A stretch of 64,000 bases of DNA from positions 62,001 to 126,000 of the forward strand of contig NZ_AXAU01000011.1 in the NCBI RefSeq assembly GCF_000472965.1, read 5' to 3'. Under the pieces are notes generated by a model. It saw only the letters and a list, made by a program, of their open reading frames with translations, made no database searches and was not told the origin of the DNA. The stretch comes from Bradyrhizobium murdochi (lineage in GTDB: Bacteria; Pseudomonadota; Alphaproteobacteria; Rhizobiales; Xanthobacteraceae). Below, piece by piece: positions 52,962 through 60,055 of this stretch. The first letter of the stretch is position 1. The number at the start of each line of letters is the position of its first letter. Made by a program: the position numbers and the translations under genes.

Positions 52962-53654
52962 ATGTCGAGCGATCGGACCCGGTCTGCCATCCTTGCCGCC
53001 GCGGAAAAGCTTTACGCTGATCGCGGCTTCGGCGACGTGACGCTGCGCGACATCGTCGCGGAAGCCAACGTCAATCTCGCCGCGGTGAATTATCATTTCG
53101 GTTCCAAGGACGAGTTGATCGCGGAACTGTTCGTCACCCGCAGCCTCGCCACCAACCGCGAGCGGCTCAACGAGTTGAAGCTTGCGGAGGAAAAAGGCGG
53201 TGGCCGCGCGCCGATTGACGCCATCTTCTACGCGCTGGTCGGCCCTCCCCTGCGCGGCTGCCTCGGGCCCGACCGCGAAGGCTCGACCGCGGCGCGCTTC
53301 ATGATCCGCGCCTCGATTGAATCGGTGCCGCCGATCCGCCGCATCAAGAACCGCGAGGTCGATCATCTGCGGAAATTCATCGCCGCGATGCGCCGCTCGC
53401 TGCCCGGCCGCGACGATGCCGAGCTCTATTGGGGACTGCATTTCGCGCTGGCAATGTCCCATCACACCATCAGGGAAAAAGAACGGCTGTCCAGATTGTC
53501 GGAAGGACAATGCGACCTCAACGACGTCGATGCCATCGTTGACCGCGTGGTTTCGGTCTCGGTGATGGCGCTGACGGCTGGCCAGACGCCGGCGAAGAAA
53601 ACGTCCGTCCGTCCGGCGGCGCTGCATGGCAGGCTGACCCGGCAGGATTTGTGA
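52962..53654 (+). CDS. TetR-family transcriptional regulator
   Basis: A 230-residue repressor. The N-terminal HTH is typical: TRSAILAAAEKLYADRGFGDVTLRDIVAEANVNLAAVNYHFGSKDELIAELF. The C-terminal part is a ligand-binding helical domain of the CerR/YbiH-like type. The ATG at 52962 (MSSDRT) is preferred to an upstream TTG. It is divergent from the acyl-CoA dehydrogenase operon with a shared operator-like repeat; an acyl-CoA or fatty-acid ligand is likely but not shown. Confidence 0.9.
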   Translation: MSSDRTRSAILAAAEKLYADRGFGDVTLRDIVAEANVNLAAVNYHFGSKDELIAELFVTRSLATNRERLNELKLAEEKGGGRAPIDAIFYALVGPPLRGCLGPDREGSTAARFMIRASIESVPPIRRIKNREVDHLRKFIAAMRRSLPGRDDAELYWGLHFALAMSHHTIREKERLSRLSEGQCDLNDVDAIVDRVVSVSVMALTAGQTPAKKTSVRPAALHGRLTRQDL

Positions 53655-53720
53655 ACCGGTCGGCAACGGGCAGAATTCTTGCAACCCGGATGAACCAAGG
53701 GAGTCACGCGGCTCTCTCCG

Positions 53721-53799
53721 CGTCATTGCGAGCGCAGCGAAGCAATCCATTCTTTCTATGTGCCGGGACATGGATTGCTTCGCTGCGCTCGCAATGACG
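53721..53799. repeat. Perfect 30-bp inverted repeat (CGTCATTGCGAGCGCAGCGAAG type)
   Basis: Left arm 53721-53750 starts CGTCATTGCGAGCGCAGC and the right arm 53770-53799 is its exact reverse complement; the loop is 19 bases. I recall this as a very common rhizobial intergenic palindrome. It lies in the convergent gap after the TetR gene. Confidence 0.85.
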
Positions 53800-53806
53800 G
53801 TGGATA

Positions 53807-54331
53807 CAGTTTCGCATTCTCGCGGCGTAATCCGTCCGAGGTTTGCATCTTCGTTCGCCCTCCTCTGAAATTAGAGGGCGCAGGGAAGACCGGGTGCGCG
53901 CCGCACCCGCGGTCTCGTGTGCAAAGTGCGCAGAAGAACACGCACACGAGCATACAGGTACAGCGGGAGCATCCCGGCCTTCCCTGCGCAATGGCTTTAC
54001 GGCTTACTTCGTGCTCTCCCCGGAGAACGGCTCTTTTGCCTCCGTCGCCCCTGAGAAGCTTCGCTTCTTAAGGGCTTAGCGCCAGCACCGCGGCGCCCGA
54101 ACCACACGACTTCGCCGTACGCTTCCTGCGCCTACGTCTTGCGCATTCCGCGTCCATCGCATCTCACCGCACGTTCGTGACGATGGCCAACGCCCCTCAT
54201 CTGCCGTGAGACGGGCGGAGTTATGCCGGTGATTTGCCTGAGAAGTTAAGCGGAATATTTTTGATTCCTGGGCTTGACATGATTTCTGAAAATCAGAAGT
54301 GATTTGCCCGACGGGCGCAGAAGAAAAAAAC
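53807..54331. repeat. Long non-coding element, probably a dispersed Bradyrhizobium repeat
   Basis: About 525 bases without a credible gene. It starts near GTTTCGCATTCTCGCGGCGT, contains CGCCCTCTAATTT-type and reciprocal GGTGCGCGCCGCACCCGCGG segments, and ends with TGATTTGCCCGACGGGC. Partly self-complementary patches (CCTGAGAAGCTTCGCTTCTTAAGG) are present. I recognise the pattern as one that recurs in Bradyrhizobium genomes and often attracts false gene calls; no second copy is in this window, so this rests on memory. Confidence 0.5.
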
Positions 54332-54380
54332 AAGCGTTTCAATATCCGCGCCTGAATGCCTGCCATTCGCTACCTCAATT

Positions 54381-55955
54381 TCATGTCAGCCCGGCCTTGC
54401 GCATTCCCTCCAGGAAGCGCTCCATCAGTTCCGGCCTCTGATAAGGCACGCTCGATTTGATCCATTCGATCGAGAGTTGGGGTTGCTCGAGGCGCACGTC
54501 GGCGAGAGATTGTTTGGCCTCCTCTATTCTCCCCATCTGGGCCAGGCTCGCGCAACGCAGGCGTTGGGCGCCGTGAAAGCCCGGGCGCAGCCGCAATAGC
54601 TGCTCCGAGGTTTCGAAGGCTTCCGGATATCGGCCCGCGAGATAGTTGGCTACGGTAATGCCTCCGAGAAACATCGCGGTATCGGGATCCAACGGGCTAA
54701 GGCGGATGGCTTCGCTGCCGTGAGCAATCGCTTCGCAACACTGCCCCGAGAACGCCAGCCCATGACTGAGATAACAATGCGCTGCCGCCGAACTCGGATT
54801 GAGGTTGACGGCACGCCGGAATGCCGCGATCGATTGCTCGGTGCGCCGCTCCATCATCGACCAATAGCCGAGCGCTATCTGTGCCCACGGATCGCAATCA
54901 TCGAGCGCAATCGCCCTAATGATGTGTGGACGGGCAGCCTGCAAACCCTGATCACGCTCGATCCAACCATTGTGCGCGGCAAACACCAGGCAGAAGCCAA
55001 GCAGGCTTCGGGCCGGGGCGTAATCCGGATAGGCTTCGGCGGCGCGATTGAGTGCTTCGATGGCGGCTTCGTTGTCCGACCGGGTCAGGCGCCAGACATG
55101 CGTTTGCGCGCGCGCCACCAACTCCCAGGCGCCGAGATCGCCTGACGAGCGCGAAAACGCGCGAACGCCCTCTGCTGCCAACAGGCGCGGCTGGATCGAG
55201 GCAACGACGCTGCTCGTGATCTCATCCTGTATCGCAAAGATGTCGCCCAGTTCGCGGTCGTATTGTTCCGCCCAGTGATGGCCGCCGGTGACCGCGTCAA
55301 TCAGTTGCGCGCTGACACGCAGCCGCTGGCCGGCGCGGCGCACACTGCCTTCGAGCACATAGCGGACACCGAGTTGGCTCGCGACTTGCCTGACGTCGAC
55401 GGCGCGGCCCTTGTAAACAAACGTCGAATTGCGCGCGATGACGAACAGCCAGCGGACGCGGGACAGGCCCGTGATCAAGTCCTCGGATATGCCGTCAGCG
55501 AAATAATCCTGGTCCGGATCGCCGCTCATATTGTCGAATGGCAGCACCGCAATGGAGGGACGATCGGGCAAAGGCAGCGCGCGGTGTTCATCGGCATCCA
55601 TCGTCGCGGCGCGTGCGCTCGAAGAAAGCTCGTCGCCGTAGATAGCTGTTACCGGCGAAGCAAACAGATAACCTCGTTTTGAAACGGTTTCGATGATCGC
55701 CTGAGCGTCGTCTTGCAGGGCCTGCCGGATCTCCTTGATGCACTGAACCAACGAATTCGGCGTGACGTTGAGGTTCTGCCAGACGTTGTCGATCAATTCT
55801 GCTTTCGGAACGAGCCGGCCGGGATGCTGCGTGAGATACACCAGCACATCGAAAGACTTCGGCCGCAGCGGCACGTTGACGCCCTCGCGGCGCAAACATG
55901 CCGATCGACGGTCGACCAGGAACGGGCCAAATCGGTAGCTCTTGAATTCCGACAT
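54381..55955 (-). CDS. Winged-helix / TolB-like / TPR regulator
   Basis: A 524-residue protein. Residues about 5-105 are an OmpR-type winged helix (YRFGPFLVDRRSACLRREGVNVPLRPKSFDVLVYLTQHPGRLVPKAELIDNVWQNLNVTPNSLVQCIKEIRQALQD). About 130-265 resemble the TolB-like N-terminal domain found in CadC-like and adenylate-cyclase proteins (SIAVLPFDNMSGDPDQDYFADGISEDLITGLSR). About 285-505 are TPR-like helices. No receiver or membrane segment is seen, so the signal is likely a ligand or protein partner. It faces a vanadium haloperoxidase-family gene across 146 bases, which is its most likely target. Confidence 0.87.
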   Translation of the reverse strand: MSEFKSYRFGPFLVDRRSACLRREGVNVPLRPKSFDVLVYLTQHPGRLVPKAELIDNVWQNLNVTPNSLVQCIKEIRQALQDDAQAIIETVSKRGYLFASPVTAIYGDELSSSARAATMDADEHRALPLPDRPSIAVLPFDNMSGDPDQDYFADGISEDLITGLSRVRWLFVIARNSTFVYKGRAVDVRQVASQLGVRYVLEGSVRRAGQRLRVSAQLIDAVTGGHHWAEQYDRELGDIFAIQDEITSSVVASIQPRLLAAEGVRAFSRSSGDLGAWELVARAQTHVWRLTRSDNEAAIEALNRAAEAYPDYAPARSLLGFCLVFAAHNGWIERDQGLQAARPHIIRAIALDDCDPWAQIALGYWSMMERRTEQSIAAFRRAVNLNPSSAAAHCYLSHGLAFSGQCCEAIAHGSEAIRLSPLDPDTAMFLGGITVANYLAGRYPEAFETSEQLLRLRPGFHGAQRLRCASLAQMGRIEEAKQSLADVRLEQPQLSIEWIKSSVPYQRPELMERFLEGMRKAGLT

Positions 55956-56101
55956 CTTTGTAATACGCGGCCTATCCGGCGTCCGCGGACAATCTAGCGC
56001 ATTTCATCACAATTTCACTGGTTCTTCACGGCTGCCACGCTCCCGAATGTGGGACCTTCGGGCAAGCCCTCTTTCGGGGCGACACGCATGGAGAAGTTCC
56101 A

Positions 56102-57358
56102 ATGAAGCCAACATCAGGGTTCTCACCGGCCATTCAGATCGGCAGCACCCTCGCGGTCGCACTGTTTGCCACCGCCGCCCGCGGCGACGTCATCATGGAC
56201 TGGAACGCCAAGGCCGACGCGATCGCGGTCGAAAAGCAGATGGCAAATGCCCCGAATGCCCGCGGACAGGCAATGCTTCACGTTGCGATGTTCGAGGCGG
56301 TCAACGCCATCGACAGGCGCTATGCGTCTTACAAGCTCAACCTCCCCGCGGACCGCGCCGCGTCAAGGAAAGCCGCCGCGGCCGCTGCGGCGTATGACGT
56401 ACTGCTGGCGCTCCATCCCGACAAGAAGGCCGATCTCGATGCTGCGCTTGCCGGCTCCCTCGCCGGGATGGCTGAGGACGAGGCGAAGTCGAAGGGCGTC
56501 GAGCTCGGCAAAAAGGCTGCCGCCGGGATCATCGCCTTGCGCGCCAATGACGGTAGCAATACACCGGAAGATTACCGGCCCGCCACCACAGCCGGCGTCT
56601 ATGTGCCGACCACGATACCGATCGAGTCCAAGAGTTCGAAGATCAAGCCCTTCGTGATGGTTAGCGCGTCGCAATTTCGCGCCGGCCCACCTCCCGCGCT
56701 GACATCCGAAACCTGGACCAGGGATTTGAACGAAATCCGCGAGATCGGCAGCAATGCCAGCGCGAAGCGCTCGGCCGAGCAGACGGCGATCGCCCGCTTC
56801 TGGTTCTTCACGGGGCCCAGAACCTACAATGCGATTGTCCGCCAGGTCGCCTCGATCCGGAAGATGGACCTGGTCGATTGCGCCCGCCTGTATGCGCTGA
56901 CATCGATGGCCGGCGCTGATGCCTTCATCGCCGTATTCGATGCGAAATATGCCTACAATCTCTGGCGTCCTGTGACAGCCATCCGCAACGCCGACCTCAC
57001 GTCCAATTCCGCGACCCCGCGCGAGGCATCCTGGCAGCCGTTGGGCGTGACGCCGATGCACCCGGAATATCCCTGCGCGCATTGCATCGTCGCCAGCGCC
57101 ATCTCGACGGTGCTGCAGCATGTGGTGGGCAACGAAATCGGCGAGATCACGCTGACGAGCCCGACGGCTGCCGGCGCTACACGCAAGTGGACGCGGCTGC
57201 AGGACTATAGCGATGAGGTTTCCAGTGCGCGCATTTATGCCGGCTTTCACTACCGCTTCTCCACCGAAGCCGGCAAAGAAATGGGAAAGAAGATTGGTGA
57301 CCTGACGTTTGGCACGCAGATGCTGGGCGCCGTGGCCGATGCCCAGCAGAAACGCTGA
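56102..57358 (+). CDS. Vanadium-dependent haloperoxidase/PAP2-family exported protein
   Basis: A 418-residue protein with a signal peptide (about 1-28, ending AARG). The vanadate/phosphate-binding motifs are recognisable in order: KYAYNLWRP (282-290), MHPEYPCAHCIVASA (319-333, PCAH in place of the canonical PSGH) and SSARIYAGFHYRFS (374-387) with Arg 377 and His 383. Family members are haloperoxidases or acid phosphatases; which applies is not clear. The Ser-Gly to Cys-Ala change also occurs, as I recall, in a soil-bacterial subfamily. GGAGAA precedes the ATG. It is divergent from a winged-helix/TPR regulator. Confidence 0.85.
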   Translation: MKPTSGFSPAIQIGSTLAVALFATAARGDVIMDWNAKADAIAVEKQMANAPNARGQAMLHVAMFEAVNAIDRRYASYKLNLPADRAASRKAAAAAAAYDVLLALHPDKKADLDAALAGSLAGMAEDEAKSKGVELGKKAAAGIIALRANDGSNTPEDYRPATTAGVYVPTTIPIESKSSKIKPFVMVSASQFRAGPPPALTSETWTRDLNEIREIGSNASAKRSAEQTAIARFWFFTGPRTYNAIVRQVASIRKMDLVDCARLYALTSMAGADAFIAVFDAKYAYNLWRPVTAIRNADLTSNSATPREASWQPLGVTPMHPEYPCAHCIVASAISTVLQHVVGNEIGEITLTSPTAAGATRKWTRLQDYSDEVSSARIYAGFHYRFSTEAGKEMGKKIGDLTFGTQMLGAVADAQQKR

Positions 57359-57369
57359 TCGAGTAACAC

Positions 57370-57395
57370 CGAGGCCGGCAGTTCAGTCGGCCTCG
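57370..57395 (+). terminator. Hairpin after the haloperoxidase-family gene
   Basis: Eight-bp stem CGAGGCCG with CGGCCTCG, 10-base loop, and only a weak T-rich tail (TTGTCTGG). It lies 11 bases after the stop codon; a plausible but imperfect terminator. Confidence 0.55.
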
Positions 57396-57491
57396 TTGTC
57401 TGGCGCAAATCGCCGAAGGTCGTAGGGCAGCAATTCGCAGGTCTTCAGGGAGCTGGAGAGCACCTGGACGGGAGCTACCGCCTACTCGGGT

Positions 57492-58094
57492 TTGAAGCCA
57501 GACGCCTTGATCACCGGCCCGCGCATGAGCTTCGAACTGACCGTCGGCCCGACCGACGTACTGCTGCGGCAGTTGCGCGACGTCGAAATTGTCATCAGCC
57601 GGCTGGCATCGATGGTCGGCAATGACGATCTCGCCGTCGAGACGCTGTTTCACGACGAGTTAGTCGTGCTCTGCAGCAAGCGCAGCAAATGGGCCAAGCG
57701 CCGCAACGTTGCCCTGGCCGACCTCATCCACGAGCCGTGGGTGTTTCGACCGCCTACGGGCTTTCTCACGGGAGTCATGCGCGGTGCCTTTGAAGATCAA
57801 GGCCTGGAATTTCCGCGCGCGACGGTCACCACGGCGTGCACCTATTCGCTGAGCGTGCTGGTCGGCAACGGCAATTTCCTCGGCATCCATCCCCGCGCGA
57901 TGCTGACCGCACCGAACGAATACCCACAATTGACCGCCGTCGATGTGCGACTGCCGACCACGCGCGGGGCGATCGGCCTGATCGCACTGAAGGATCGGTC
58001 GCTCAGTCCGGTCGCAAAACTGTTCGCTCAGTCGGTCGCGCCCGTCGTGGAGGACATCCAGCCGAAGCGGATTGCGCGCGCGAAGCGGAGATAG
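57492..58094 (+). pseudogene. LysR-family fragment lacking the DNA-binding domain
   Basis: About 200 residues matching the C-terminal effector-binding domain of LysR regulators: SFELTVGPTDVLLRQLRDVEIVISRLASMVGNDDLAVETLFHDELVVLCSKRSKWAKRRNVALADLIHEPWVF, then ATVTTACTYSLSVLVGNGNFLGIHPRAML. The first 90 or so residues of a LysR protein, including the winged helix, are missing. Upstream in the same frame there is SQVFRELEST, perhaps a scrap of the recognition-helix end, preceded by a TAG. The only start codon is a TTG without a good ribosome site. It is best read as a 5'-deleted gene. Confidence 0.65.
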
Positions 58095-58162
58095 TGCATC
58101 CGAACGACCGGGAACGCTCGGGCTGGCTTTGGGGTTGTCATATTCCAGCAAAGGAGATGCCG

Positions 58163-58489
58163 ATGCCAATCCAGCCGACCATCGCCCGCATCTGGCGCGG
58201 CCGAACGCGGCCCGAAATTGCGGATGGCTATGAAGCCTATATCAAAGCCGAAGGAATTCCGCCGCTGGAGAAAACCGCCCTCGGCGTCCAGCTATTCCGG
58301 GAAGATCGCGAACACGAGAGCTGGTTCACGACCATCTCCTATTGGCCCGACTTCGAGTCGATGACCGCCTTCACCAAGGGCGAGCCGTCCAAGGTGCACC
58401 ATCTCGACCGCGATCCTGAATTCTTGATCGAACTCCCCGAGTTCATCCAGATCCACCGTATCCTGGTCGACCGGCAGGGCCTGCGCTGA
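58163..58489 (+). CDS. Small protein of the dimeric alpha-beta barrel (ABM-like) type
   Basis: A 108-residue protein: MPIQPTIARIWRGRTRPEIADGYEAYIKAEGIPPLEKTALGVQLFREDREHESWFTTISYWPDFESMTAFTKGEPSKVHHLDRDPEFLIELPEFIQIHRIL. The pattern of a beta-strand with IWRGRT, an FTTISYWPDFESMTAF turn and an HHLDRDPEFL helix resembles antibiotic-biosynthesis-monooxygenase-like barrels. Two ATGs (58157, 58163) are possible; the second is favoured because AAGGAG ends 6 bases before it. The function is unknown. Confidence 0.75.
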   Translation: MPIQPTIARIWRGRTRPEIADGYEAYIKAEGIPPLEKTALGVQLFREDREHESWFTTISYWPDFESMTAFTKGEPSKVHHLDRDPEFLIELPEFIQIHRILVDRQGLR

Positions 58490-58520
58490 ATCCCGCTTCT
58501 TTCGTGTCGCCGAATGAGAG

Positions 58521-58548
58521 CCGGCGCGGCCTTGCAGACTCGCGCCGG
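58521..58548. terminator. Hairpin between convergent genes
   Basis: CCGGCGCG and CGCGCCGG pair (8 bp) around a 12-base loop in the 67-base gap between the small barrel protein and the CoA-transferase. T-runs are weak on both sides, so it is only a possible two-way terminator. Confidence 0.45.
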
Positions 58549-58556
58549 TTTCCGGA

Positions 58557-59783
58557 TCAGACGATCTTCTTCTCCTTCAGCGCTTCCACCTTCGCCTCGT
58601 CGTAGCCGATCGTCGCCAGCACGTCCTTGGTATCAGCGCCGAGCAGCGGCGGGGCGCGATAGTCCTTCACCGGGGTGCCCGAGAAGGTGATCGCGTTGCG
58701 GATCAGCGACAGGTCGGGCTGCAGCGGATGGTTGACCTTGACCTGCATGCCGCGCGAGCGGACATGCGGATCGGAGAACACCTGCGAGAAATCGTTGATC
58801 GGACCCGAGGGGACGCCGGCCTTCTCCAGCTCCTCCAGCCAATAGGCCACCGGCTTCTTCAAAAACAGCCCGGCGAAGATCGCCATGATCTCCTTGCCGT
58901 GGACGACGCGGTCGTTGTTCTTGACAAAGCGCGGATCGCTCGCGAGTTCGGGCGCGCCGAGCACGGCGCAGGTGCGCTGGAACTGGCCATCATTGCCGAC
59001 CACCAGCATCAATTCGCCATCGGTGCAGCGGAACACGCCGGCCGGCATGCCGCCATTGCCCCAGGTGCCGCGCCGCGGCGGGGTCTGGCCGTTGACGAGA
59101 AAGATCTGCGCGTAATGCGACAGCGCCGCGATCACGGTATCGAACAGGCAGACGTCGACATGCTGCCCCTCCCCGCCATTGACCTTGCGGTGATAGAGCG
59201 CGGCCAGAATGCCGATCGAGGCGTTCATGCCCGTCATGTAGTCGACGATCGAGGGGCCGACCTTCATCGGACCGGCGCCGGGCTCGCCGTCGATGTGGCC
59301 GGTGACGCTCATCAAGCCGCCCATTGCCTGCAGGATCGCGTCGTAACCGGCACGCGGCGCGTAAGGGCCGGTCTGGCCGAAGCCGGTCACCGAGCAATAT
59401 ATGATGCCGGGATTGATCGCCTTGATCGATTCGTAATCGAGCCTGTAGCGCTTGAGATCGCCGACCTTGTAATTCTCCATCATCACGTCGCAGCTCTTGG
59501 CGAGCTCGCGAATGATCTCCTGGCCCTCCGGGGCCGCGATATTGACGGTGAGGGATTTCTTATTGCGGTTGGCGCAGAGATAGAACGAGTTGTTGTTGTT
59601 CTGCTTGCCCTCTGGATCCCTGAGGTAAGGCGGGCCGAAGGCGCGCGCATCGTCGCCGCCGCCGGGACGTTCGATCTTGATCACCTCGGCGCCGAGATCG
59701 GCGAGCATCTGCGCCGACAGGGGACCAGCGAGCACCCGCGTCAGGTCGAGAATTTTGATGCCCGATAATGGCAGAGCCGACAT
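58557..59783 (-). CDS. CaiB/BaiF family CoA-transferase
   Basis: A 408-residue class III CoA-transferase. The N-terminus has the family pattern (LPLSGIKILDLTRVLAGPLSAQMLADLGAEVIKIERPGGGDDARAFGPP), and the catalytic aspartate is probably in MKVGPSIVDYMTGMNA. Further marks are NRNKKSLTVNIAAPEGQEIIRELA and CSVTGFGQTGPYAPRAGYD. It moves CoA between carboxylic acids (formyl, carnitine, mesaconyl or similar substrates); the specific acid is not clear. It stands alone between terminator-like hairpins. Confidence 0.92.
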   Translation of the reverse strand: MSALPLSGIKILDLTRVLAGPLSAQMLADLGAEVIKIERPGGGDDARAFGPPYLRDPEGKQNNNNSFYLCANRNKKSLTVNIAAPEGQEIIRELAKSCDVMMENYKVGDLKRYRLDYESIKAINPGIIYCSVTGFGQTGPYAPRAGYDAILQAMGGLMSVTGHIDGEPGAGPMKVGPSIVDYMTGMNASIGILAALYHRKVNGGEGQHVDVCLFDTVIAALSHYAQIFLVNGQTPPRRGTWGNGGMPAGVFRCTDGELMLVVGNDGQFQRTCAVLGAPELASDPRFVKNNDRVVHGKEIMAIFAGLFLKKPVAYWLEELEKAGVPSGPINDFSQVFSDPHVRSRGMQVKVNHPLQPDLSLIRNAITFSGTPVKDYRAPPLLGADTKDVLATIGYDEAKVEALKEKKIV

Positions 59784-60003
59784 GAACTTCCTCCGAAATT
59801 TTTAGCGTGGTGGCGCGGGAACGGGTCCGGCGCTTTGATGCTTGCCGATACACCATTTTGTGACGCTGAGCCCTGCATTGTCGGCATGACACCATCCGTT
59901 CACCGCCCGCTGATGCGCAATGCAGCCGGAGCGATCCAAGGCTGGAGTCCCTCGAAGGGAGCGCACGGCATCCAGGCGGCAACGGGGGACCTTGCCAAAA
60001 ATA

Positions 60004-60029
60004 GAACGGCCCGCCGAGGCGGGCCGTTC
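60004..60029 (-). terminator. Intrinsic terminator after the dual binding-protein gene
   Basis: Eleven-bp stem GAACGGCCCGC with GCGGGCCGTTC and a 4-base loop; on the minus strand it is followed by a T-rich run (TATTTTT). It lies about 26 bases after the stop. Confidence 0.85.
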
Positions 60030-60055
60030 CCATCATCAAACCTTGGTTTCCGCAA

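Noticed and set aside
53760..54071. Plus-strand open frames of about 100 codons in the gap after the TetR gene
   Set aside because: They lie in a repeat element, have low-quality translations and no ribosome sites; typical of false calls over dispersed repeats.
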